Positions 13,963 to 19,539 of a stretch of 19,539 nucleotides of DNA are shown here, in pieces (position 1 is the stretch's first letter; the number at the start of each line of letters is the position of its first letter). Source of the stretch: CAG-791 sp963658405 (lineage in GTDB: Bacteria; Bacillota; Clostridia; Lachnospirales; Lachnospiraceae). The notes under the pieces were generated by a model, which was given only the letters and a program-made list of their open reading frames with translations, was not told the DNA's origin and made no database searches. Made by a program: the position numbers and the translations under genes. Where the stretch lies: the NCBI GenBank assembly GCA_963658405.1, contig CAVKQI010000040.1, forward strand, positions 1 to 19,539. The letters run 5' to 3'.

Positions 13963-14418
13963 ATGGGGTTTTTATATGATTTGGTGCACAATCCGATTTT
14001 TGCAGCGCCGGCTATGGGGTGGCTGATCGCGCAGGTCTTAAAGGTAATCATCTACCGCATCATGAACGGATCTTTCCGGGCTGACAGAGTCTGCGGCAGC
14101 GGCGGCATGCCCAGCTCTCATTCTTCTACGGTATGTGCCCTGGCCACAGCGGCAGGGATCGTCTATGGCGCAGCCAGCTTTGAGTTCCCTATGGCGGTAT
14201 TCTTTGCCATCGTGGTGATGTATGATGCCATGGGTGTGCGCAGAGAGACCGGCAAGCAGGCGGTACTGCTCAATGAGATGATGGATCTGGGCAGCATGGG
14301 TGATATTTTCAAGGACAGAAAGAAATTAAAAGAGCTGGTAGGTCATACACCGCTGCAGGTGCTGGTAGGCGCCATCCTGGGTATAGCCATCGGACTGGTG
14401 ACCTGCATGATCCTGTAG
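13963..14418 (+). CDS. Divergent PAP2 family protein (YuiD-like, DUF212)
   Basis: 151 residues, an integral membrane protein with about four hydrophobic segments. The family signature CGSGGMPSSHSSTV (44-57) resembles one of the phosphatase motifs of PAP2 enzymes, followed by MYDAMGVRRETGKQAVLLNEM (86-106, acid and basic residues) and GHTPLQVLVGAILG near the C-terminus. The family lacks some canonical PAP2 motifs, so phosphatase activity on a lipid phosphate is only suspected. Length fits the family. Start choice: AAGGAG (13951-13956) lies six bases before this ATG, while the ATG at 13957 overlaps it. Confidence 0.9.
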   Translation: MGFLYDLVHNPIFAAPAMGWLIAQVLKVIIYRIMNGSFRADRVCGSGGMPSSHSSTVCALATAAGIVYGAASFEFPMAVFFAIVVMYDAMGVRRETGKQAVLLNEMMDLGSMGDIFKDRKKLKELVGHTPLQVLVGAILGIAIGLVTCMIL

Positions 14419-14517
14419 AAAAGAAACCAGACACAGATGCTGGACGATGATGGGTCTCGGTCGGCGTCTGTACAGCAATAAAAGTGGTTCTCTGACCTTA
14501 ATTTTACACAGGTTTCG

Positions 14518-14546
14518 TTGCGCGCCGCGGTCAGATACGCTATACT
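14518..14546 (+). promoter_or_regulatory. Promoter of the DUF3048 lipoprotein gene
   Basis: TTGCGC (14518-14523) and TATACT (14541-14546) are 17 bp apart. Transcription would start near 14553, about 165 nt before the gene. Upstream in the same 300-nt gap, ACAGATGC (14433-14440) can pair with GCGTCTGT (14464-14471) with one G.U; with no U-tract it is not a convincing terminator. I see nothing else in this gap. Confidence 0.5.
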
Positions 14547-14718
14547 GGAAAAGTGTTTCGCTGAATTTTATCAGGCAGAGATGAGAAGGCAAAAGAGCGG
14601 TGCGGCAGGCTCTACTCTTTGTCTTTATGTCCGGCTTTGTGATATGCGGCAGCATCTGCCTGTCCGGCGAATGAAGATGATACGAAATGACACAGGTAAT
14701 GAAAGAGAGGGTTATTGC

Positions 14719-15894
14719 ATGAAAAAAGCGAAGGTGCTTTTATTCGTGTCCATCGCCGCTGTGGTAATGGCGATGACCGGATGCGGCAGTTCGGATGATT
14801 CCGCAGAGGCGGTCAGCTCCATCAAGGAAAAGATTCCGGAGCAGACCACAGAGGCAGCTTCCGAAGAAACTTCTGAAGAAGAGGTCGTCGAAGAGGAAGA
14901 AGAGGATACACCGCCTCAGGAGGGCATGGTCAGAAGCGTGCTGACCAATGAGTGGATCGACGGAGATCTGGCCGAGAAGAGACCTATCGCAGTCATGTAT
15001 CCTATCAATAAAGAGGCACAGCCCCAGTACGGACTGAGCAATGTGGATGTCTTCTATGAGATCATGGAGGAAGGCGACATGTCCAGACAGCTGGGCATCA
15101 TCCAGGACTGGGAAAATCTGGACCGCATCGGCAACATCCGCAGTATCCGTGACTACTTCGTATACGCAGCGCTGGAATGGGATCCCGTCATCATTCACTT
15201 CGGCGGACCTGAGCTGTATGTAAAGGATATCCTGACCCGTTCCGACGTGGACAACATCAACGGCGTAGGCGGTGTTATGGGCTCTGATTACGGTGCCTTC
15301 TACAGAATTCCTGCAGGCTCCACTTCTGAGCATACTGCTTATACCGATGGCTCTCACATCTCCGAGGCTATTGACAAGGCAGGCTTTGAGAGAAATCACA
15401 GATCTCAGTATTACAGCGACAAGCACTTTACCTTTGCTTCTCCTAAGAGCCCCAACACACTGGATCAGTACAGCGATGCAGTGGAGGCTACCGAGATCGA
15501 CATGAGCGGCTGCTATCCTGTTACCAAGTCCGGCCTGACCTACAATGCTGATGACGGCCTGTATTACAAAACCCTGTACGGCGAAGCACAGAAAGACGGC
15601 GAGACCGGCGAGCAGATGAGTTTTGCCAACGTGCTGATCCAGAAGGCTTACTACGAAGTCCGTGACCAGAAGGGTTATCTGGCATTCCAGATGCACGATA
15701 CCACCAAGGACGGCTACTTCATCACCCAGGGCAAGATGATCCACGTGACCTGGAAGAAGGAAGGCGACTACAAGCCCACTACCTTCTACGATGATGACGG
15801 CAATGAGATCGAAGTAAATACCGGCAAGACCATGATCTTTGTCATCAAGCAGGACAACACCTTTAAGATCAACGGTACGACCTATAACGACTAA
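14719..15894 (+). CDS. DUF3048 domain lipoprotein (YerB-like)
   Basis: 391 residues, exported and lipid-anchored. The signal peptide ends in the lipobox MTGC with Cys at 22. A strongly acidic linker (EETSEEEVVEEEEEDTPP, about 49-66) leads to the DUF3048 N-terminal domain, with KRPIAVMYPINKEAQPQYGL (88-107), VFYEIMEEGD and RIGNIRSIRDYF, then GAFYRIPAG. The C-terminal DUF3048 domain runs to the end with a series of strand-like segments (VTWKKEGDYKPTTFYD, KTMIFVIKQDN). The function of the family is not established; cell-surface location is supported here. The start is set by GAGAGG (14705-14710) and the signal peptide; a longer frame to 14518 crosses the promoter region. A strong terminator follows. 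Confidence 0.92.
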   Translation: MKKAKVLLFVSIAAVVMAMTGCGSSDDSAEAVSSIKEKIPEQTTEAASEETSEEEVVEEEEEDTPPQEGMVRSVLTNEWIDGDLAEKRPIAVMYPINKEAQPQYGLSNVDVFYEIMEEGDMSRQLGIIQDWENLDRIGNIRSIRDYFVYAALEWDPVIIHFGGPELYVKDILTRSDVDNINGVGGVMGSDYGAFYRIPAGSTSEHTAYTDGSHISEAIDKAGFERNHRSQYYSDKHFTFASPKSPNTLDQYSDAVEATEIDMSGCYPVTKSGLTYNADDGLYYKTLYGEAQKDGETGEQMSFANVLIQKAYYEVRDQKGYLAFQMHDTTKDGYFITQGKMIHVTWKKEGDYKPTTFYDDDGNEIEVNTGKTMIFVIKQDNTFKINGTTYND

Positions 15895-15938
15895 AGTTTC
15901 CGGCAGAGAATGCTGACGGACATCAGAAGTAATATCAA

Positions 15939-15975
15939 CCGCCGTATGGAAGAGATTCCATACGGCGGTTTTTTT
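15939..15975 (+). terminator. Intrinsic terminator after the DUF3048 gene
   Basis: CCGCCGTATGGA (15939-15950) pairs perfectly with TCCATACGGCGG (15957-15968) around a six-base loop, followed by seven T residues (15969-15975). This is a textbook Rho-independent terminator 45 bases after the stop codon. From 15976 to 16102 I see nothing else. Confidence 0.95.
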
Positions 15976-16102
15976 ACGTAAGTGTAGCGGCAGATCACAG
16001 GTCGGCCCATTTCCGGTCAGCCTGTGAATGTGAGAACATGAAGCACTGTTAAACATCCTGCCCTGTTAAGTATTTGTATAGAAAAGATGCGCACCCGTCT
16101 AC

Positions 16103-16141
16103 TTTACATACATTTTACATTCCTTTGGTTTGGAATTTACG
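16103..16141 (+). promoter_or_regulatory. PhoP-box-like array of four 11-bp-phased hexamers
   Basis: TTTACA (16103-16108), TTTACA (16114-16119), TTGGTT (16125-16130) and TTTACG (16136-16141) start exactly 11 bp apart, each separated by 5 bp. Bacillus-type PhoP boxes are tandem TT(A/T/C)ACA hexamers with about 5-bp spacers just upstream of the -10, so three of the four units fit and the third is degenerate. The array stands before a Na/Pi cotransporter, a gene expected in a phosphate-starvation regulon. Confidence 0.65.
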
Positions 16142-16157
16142 TACCTATAGGTAAGAT
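16130..16157 (+). promoter_or_regulatory. Likely promoter of the Na/Pi cotransporter gene
   Basis: TAAGAT (16152-16157) or TATAGG (16146-16151) could serve as -10. The -35 is poor (TTGGAA at 16130-16135, 16-bp spacing), as expected for an activator-dependent promoter. With a start near 16164, the hexamer array covers about -61 to -23, the usual place for a PhoP core box. The leader of about 100 nt has short GC-rich inverted repeats (ATCCGG/CCGGAT and ACCGGC/GCCGGT). Confidence 0.4.
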
Positions 16158-16265
16158 AGAATCGAGGTAAAAAACAACCATAACAGACAAAGCGGCATTC
16201 GTATCCGGCGGAGAGATCTTCCAAACCGGATGCTGCGGAACCGGCGCGGCCGGTCGGGGGATGGA

Positions 16266-18224
16266 ATGAATGAGACGGTAATGATGTTCTTTTCGTTGTT
16301 TGGCGGACTTGCCATGTTCCTGTATGGCATGAACAGCATGAGCGACAACCTGCAGAAGGTAGCAGGAGACAAGATGCGCAGGATTCTGGGAATCCTGACC
16401 AGAAACCCGGTGATGGGTGCCCTGGCCGGCGCGCTGGTAACGGCAGTGCTCCAGAGCAGCTCCGCCACCACAGTGATGACTATCGGCTTTGTCAGTGCAG
16501 GCCTGATGTCCCTGCCGCAGGCAATTTCCGTCATCTTCGGCGCCAACATCGGCACCACCATGACGGCACAGCTCATTGCTTTTAAGATCAGCGATTACAT
16601 CTATCCCATCATCTTTATCGGTTTTCTTGTAAATTTCCTTTCCAAAAAGGAAAAGATCAAGGACCTGGGCATGGTGATCCTTTCCTTCGGCCTTCTGTTT
16701 GAGGGTATTGAGATCATGGGCAGCGCCATGAAGCCTCTGGCCGGGAGTCCGGTATTCACTTCTTTGATCGAAAAAGTGGCGGATATGCCCATACTGGGCC
16801 TGCTCCTGGGACTTTGCATGACTCTGGTGGTGCAGAGCAGCTCTGCCACCATTGCCGTGCTGCAGAACGTGGCCTGTCAGGCAGGACCGGATGGGGTATC
16901 CAGTATCATCGGTCTCACCGGTGCCATCCCTGTGCTGCTGGGCGACAATATCGGCACCACCATTACAGCACTGCTGGCCTCCATCGGCCAGTCCAAGAAT
17001 GCGAAGCGCACCGCCATTGCCCACAGCTTCTTTAATATCAGCGGTTCCATCGTTTTTTCCTTCTTTATTCCGCTGTTTGCGGCGTTTGTGAGATGGATCT
17101 CCCCGAAGGGACCGGAGGTGGAGGTCATCTCCCGGCAGATCGCCAATGCGCATACTACCTTTAACGTGGTCTGTACCCTGATTTGGCTGCCTCTGCTGCC
17201 GGTCATGGTAAAGCTGGTGACCTTCGTGATCCGGGGAGAGGACAGAAAAGAGACGGCAATCTGTGCACCCCGGTATCTGGATGAGGCCATGCTGGCACAG
17301 CCGGTGGCTGCCATGTACCTGATCTCCGAGGAGATCAGACGCTGCGCACAGGATGCCGTATCCATGCTGGCAACAGCCCAGAGAGAGCTGCTGCGGAAAG
17401 ATGAAAAGGCAGCGGCAGACCTTTCCGTGAAAGAGAGCAGCAAGTCCGGGGATAAGAAAAAGAAGAAAAAAGAAGAAAAGAAACTGCAGATTATCCAGGA
17501 TAAGGCAAAGAAGAGCAAAAAGGCAGAGACAAAAGCAAAACAGGCTGCAGAGATGGCAGCAGAGACAGCAGACGGAAAGACAGTAGAAATTTTGGCAGCT
17601 TCGCAGTCCGGAGCTGCACAGTCGGCAGATCTGCAGACGGCTGCAGTATCCGGTACGGAGATGGTCACTTTTGCCCAGCAGCAAAAGATCGTGGAGAGCC
17701 TGCAGAAGGCCATCGCCCAGTATATCACCCAGCTGCTCTCCCATGGTTCCCTCACCGAGGCGCAGACAGAGCAGACAGCAGGACTTCTGGGGATTGTTTC
17801 CGATGTGGAGCACCTGAATGAGCGGGCCGGCGAGGTCATGGAGCTGGTGCACATTATCGATGACGGCGGACACAGCCTCTCCGATGAGGCGGCCGCAGAG
17901 CTGCGCCAGAGCTTCGCCATCACGGAGAAACTGTTCAGAAATGCCTTTGCAGCAGTGGTAAACGGCGATACCGCCATGGCACAGACCGTTATCCGGGATA
18001 AGGAAAAGATGCACAAGATCTGCAGACAGTTCAGCAAGGCCCATCTGACACGAGTCAAAAAGAAAACCTGCGATGCCTCTCTGACCAGCACCTTCTCGGA
18101 GATCCTGGAAGGGTTAGAACGTATGGCAGACAGCTGCGTCAATATCGCAGAAGCCGCCCTGGATCATATTTCCATCGTAGAGATCGAAAACAACGCAAAG
18201 CCGCAAAACCGGCCAAGCCTGTAA
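16266..18224 (+). CDS. Na/Pi cotransporter family protein with PhoU-like C-terminal domain
   Basis: 652 residues. The N-terminal part (1-325) is a type II Na/Pi cotransporter membrane domain with two inverted repeats, each with its signature: QSSSATT (63-69) with GANIGTT (92-98), and QSSSATI (190-196) with GDNIGTT (226-232). It should import phosphate with sodium. A helical PhoU-like domain (about 340-380 and 470-640) follows, thought to sense or regulate phosphate status. It is interrupted by a Lys/Glu/Ala-rich insert (about 387-465) with a run of six lysines, which looks like a flexible or coiled linker. The ATG at 16266 is preceded by GGGGGATGG and starts at MNETVMMFFSLFGGLAMFLYG; a 12-residue extension to 16230 is less likely. 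A PhoP-box-like array lies upstream. Confidence 0.92.
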   Translation: MNETVMMFFSLFGGLAMFLYGMNSMSDNLQKVAGDKMRRILGILTRNPVMGALAGALVTAVLQSSSATTVMTIGFVSAGLMSLPQAISVIFGANIGTTMTAQLIAFKISDYIYPIIFIGFLVNFLSKKEKIKDLGMVILSFGLLFEGIEIMGSAMKPLAGSPVFTSLIEKVADMPILGLLLGLCMTLVVQSSSATIAVLQNVACQAGPDGVSSIIGLTGAIPVLLGDNIGTTITALLASIGQSKNAKRTAIAHSFFNISGSIVFSFFIPLFAAFVRWISPKGPEVEVISRQIANAHTTFNVVCTLIWLPLLPVMVKLVTFVIRGEDRKETAICAPRYLDEAMLAQPVAAMYLISEEIRRCAQDAVSMLATAQRELLRKDEKAAADLSVKESSKSGDKKKKKKEEKKLQIIQDKAKKSKKAETKAKQAAEMAAETADGKTVEILAASQSGAAQSADLQTAAVSGTEMVTFAQQQKIVESLQKAIAQYITQLLSHGSLTEAQTEQTAGLLGIVSDVEHLNERAGEVMELVHIIDDGGHSLSDEAAAELRQSFAITEKLFRNAFAAVVNGDTAMAQTVIRDKEKMHKICRQFSKAHLTRVKKKTCDASLTSTFSEILEGLERMADSCVNIAEAALDHISIVEIENNAKPQNRPSL

Positions 18225-18283
18225 AACCTGTATATACCTGCAGCATGCAGATCGCCGTGCAAAGCCGGCGAAAGATAGAATTT

Positions 18284-18325
18284 TTGACACAGCCGCGCGG
18301 AGAACCTGCGCGGCTGTGTTATAAT
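18284..18325 (+). promoter_or_regulatory. Promoter-like hexamers around a 12-bp inverted repeat
   Basis: TTGACA (18284-18289) and an extended -10, TG-T-TATAAT (18317-18325), are separated by 30 bp. ACACAGCCGCGC (18287-18298) and GCGCGGCTGTGT (18308-18319) form a perfect inverted repeat that overlaps the first hexamer and touches the second. The spacing is too long for an ordinary -35/-10 pair, but the extended -10 may work alone. No U-tract follows, so a terminator for the transporter gene is less likely. Confidence 0.45.
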
Positions 18326-18370
18326 CAGAAAAGATCTTCCGGTTCAGGGATGAGGGCGGCCACGGCTGTC

Positions 18371-18548
18371 CGGCCAGCATGCAGTGCAAACATACGAGAC
18401 GCCCGTTGCTATGCTTGGCCGCCGGGAGGTTTAAATAAATGTGACTATTTAGCCCCATCTCGAATTTGCTTCGCAAATCCTCGATATGGCTGGCCAATTT
18501 CAATCATGAATATGCCTGCAAGCAGTCAATTCACGCTGAAATTGGCAG
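18371..18548 (+). other. Structured region upstream of the greA-type gene
   Basis: GGCCAGCAT (18372-18380) can pair with ATGCTTGGCC (18411-18420) with one bulge, and CCGGs flank it. TAAATA/TATTTA follows (18432-18451). ATTTGC/GCAAAT lies at about 18465-18479. A long hairpin pairs CTG plus CCAATTTCA (18490-18502) with TGAAATTGG plus CAG (18537-18548). If the extended -10 at 18317 is active, all of this is transcribed as a leader of about 330 nt or as a separate small RNA. I recognise no family. Confidence 0.4.
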
Positions 18549-18624
18549 GTGTTAAACAGATAAAAATAAAGTTAAAATTTTCATAAAAAAATTCTTTTTT
18601 CGGAAAATTGAGAGAAAAATAGGT

Positions 18625-18630
18625 TATAAT
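18625..18630 (+). promoter_or_regulatory. -10 element of the greA-type gene
   Basis: A perfect TATAAT lies 33 bp before the start codon in an AT-rich stretch. No good -35 is visible at 16-18 bp, so the promoter may depend on the upstream A/T-rich DNA. Confidence 0.5.
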
Positions 18631-18662
18631 AGGAACAGTTTCACAAAACAGGGGGCAATGGA

Positions 18663-19166
18663 ATGCACAACGAGCTGACACAGAAGGATATTCAGGACAT
18701 GCAGCAGGAGATCGAATATCGAAAGCTGGTGGTGCGACCCAAGGCACTGGAAGATGTCAAGGAAGCCAGGGCCCATGGAGACCTGAGCGAAAACTTTGAG
18801 TACTATGCGGCCAAAAAGGTCAAGAATCAGAACGAAAGCCGGATCCGCTATCTGGAGAGAATGATCAGGACCGCGGTGGTCTTAAAGGATGACACCCCGG
18901 AGGATGCGGTAGGCATCAATAAGACAGTGACCCTGTATATCAAAGAAGATGACGTAGAGGAACAGTATACCCTGGTGACCACCGTCCGGGAGGATTCCCT
19001 GCATGGCCTGGTCAGCGTAGAATCCCCCATGGGGAAAGCCCTGCTGGGACATCACGCAGGAGAGACCGTGACCATAACTGTCAGCGACAGCTACAGCTAC
19101 GAGGCAGAGATCAGGAAAGTGGAGGACGCCGGTCAGGGAGAGCAGGCGAAGCTGCGGAGCTTTTAA
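18663..19166 (+). CDS. greA: Transcription elongation factor of the GreA/GreB family
   Basis: 167 residues, slightly longer than the usual 158. GreA enters the secondary channel of RNA polymerase and stimulates cleavage of backtracked transcripts. The N-terminal coiled coil carries the signature ARAHGDLSENFEYYAAK (36-52 approximately), with the acidic tip residues D and E that hold the catalytic metal. The C-terminal FKBP-like domain has the family motif SPMGKALLG and ends in ITVSDSYSYEAEIRKVE. The start is the ATG after AGGGGGC (18650-18656). The N-terminus (HNELTQKDIQDMQQEIEYRK) differs from the usual GreA MTxEG start, so this may be a paralogue; another greA elsewhere in the genome is possible. 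Confidence 0.88.
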   Translation: MHNELTQKDIQDMQQEIEYRKLVVRPKALEDVKEARAHGDLSENFEYYAAKKVKNQNESRIRYLERMIRTAVVLKDDTPEDAVGINKTVTLYIKEDDVEEQYTLVTTVREDSLHGLVSVESPMGKALLGHHAGETVTITVSDSYSYEAEIRKVEDAGQGEQAKLRSF

Positions 19167-19233
19167 CGGAGCGACAGAAATTATTCTGTTGGGATTTCAT
19201 GATATTCAATTAATTTTTAATTTGCGTTTTTTA

Positions 19234-19332
19234 CTCTGAATAAAGTTGTCTACATTACAAACTTTCAGAGGGAAGCGGATATTTCGTATTTACATATAGA
19301 GGAAGCCAGACAAAGACGCCTGACTTCTTTTT
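19234..19332 (+). terminator. Hairpin and probable terminator after the greA-type gene
   Basis: CTCTGAA (19234-19240) pairs with TTCAGAG (19264-19270), extended inward by AAAGTTGT/ACAAACTTT with a bulge. Downstream, GAAGCCAGAC (19302-19311) pairs with GCCTGACTTC (19318-19327) with two A.C mismatches, followed by TTTTT (19328-19332) and more T-rich sequence. The second is the likelier terminator. Between 19333 and 19463 there are CCCCGGGG (19389-19396) and the hairpin AATGGAT/ATCCATT (19405-19421); no gene is visible. Confidence 0.5.
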
Positions 19333-19463
19333 CTATACTCTTTTCTAAATAGATTTCTGAAAAAGTATCAGTTTATCAAAGTGTAATGCCCCGGGGCGGC
19401 GCGGAATGGATTGCATCCATTGCAGCGCGTGCCAGTTTTGCTTAGGTCCGCATCGCAGACTAC

Positions 19464-19539
19464 GGATGGTATCTGACGCGCTTTCAGAGCGCGGCAGATA
19501 GGCCCGCCTATCTGAGCATCCCCGCATCAGGCGGGGATG
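19464..19539. repeat. Dispersed hairpin repeat, copy B (direct repeat of 1-75)
   Basis: Same orientation and same hairpins as copy A. Here the third hairpin is longer and perfect: CATCCCCGC (19517-19525) with GCGGGGATG (19531-19539), against CCCGC/GCGGG in copy A. The repeat is cut by the window end, so its full length is unknown. An adjacent hairpin AATGGAT/ATCCATT at 19405-19421 is not found near copy A. Confidence 0.85.

Noticed and set aside
14740..16056. 438-codon minus-strand frame opposite the DUF3048 gene
   Set aside because: It runs through the strong plus-strand terminator and mirrors a real coding region; no family features.
16137..18044. Long open frame on the minus strand opposite the Na/Pi cotransporter (635 codons), and another of 421 codons
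   Set aside because: They are antisense shadows of a well-supported gene; the translations are rich in Cys, His and Leu with no domain, no binding site and no signal.
18287..18319. Inverted repeat as an intrinsic terminator for the cotransporter gene
   Set aside because: The stem is followed by TATAATC, not by a T-run, on the plus strand and by CAAAAATTC on the minus strand; other roles fit better.
1..19539. Terminal direct repeats considered as attachment sites or target duplications of an integrated element
   Set aside because: The content between them is ordinary housekeeping and envelope genes, with no integrase, transposase or transfer gene; the repeat itself is a multi-hairpin intergenic element.

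Overview
The window looks like a chromosomal segment from a Gram-positive Firmicute (Bacillota, class Clostridia), probably Lachnospiraceae. This is an inference from strong AGGAGG-type ribosome binding sites, sigma-A type promoters, several short lipoprotein signal peptides ending in an [LM][ST][GA]C lipobox, moderately GC-rich coding sequence with AT-rich intergenic DNA, and families typical of that group (YerB-like DUF3048 lipoprotein, YuiD-like divergent PAP2 protein, type Ic aspartate aminotransferase, LIC_10190-like membrane protein). I found no tRNA, rRNA, CRISPR array, transposase or phage gene.

Layout. 1-531: gene-free, highly structured DNA with a dispersed repeat at its left edge. 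532-3654 (+): an SLC13/ArsB-NhaD-type ion transporter, a cytidylate-kinase-like P-loop protein and a DEDDh 3'-5' exonuclease with a C-terminal Cys/His motif. 3964-8451 (-): trmB, trxA, a membrane-anchored D-Ala-D-Ala carboxypeptidase and a secreted NagZ-type glycoside hydrolase family 3 lipoprotein; the last two make a cell-wall remodelling pair. 8973-13701 (+): a hypothetical lipoprotein, a PLP aminotransferase, a small membrane protein and a large polytopic membrane protein. 13963-15894 (+): a YuiD-like protein and a DUF3048 lipoprotein, closed by a strong terminator. 16266-18224 (+): a Na/Pi cotransporter with a PhoU-like tail, preceded by a four-repeat PhoP-box-like array. 18663-19166 (+): a GreA-type elongation factor. 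The right edge repeats the sequence of the left edge.

The most notable signal is between the genes. Most gene starts are preceded by back-to-back, near-perfect inverted repeats lying between promoter and Shine-Dalgarno sequence. Three unrelated genes (trmB, the lipoprotein at 8973 and the aminotransferase at 9967) share one two-hairpin cassette immediately before the ribosome binding site. In the lipoprotein leader it belongs to a 141-bp, four-hairpin unit duplicated in tandem, giving nine hairpins in a leader of about 320 nt. Other leaders (carboxypeptidase-hydrolase gap, transporter, greA, window ends) carry different hairpin arrays of the same style. This suggests a dispersed family of modular leader elements, which I cannot match to a named family from memory.
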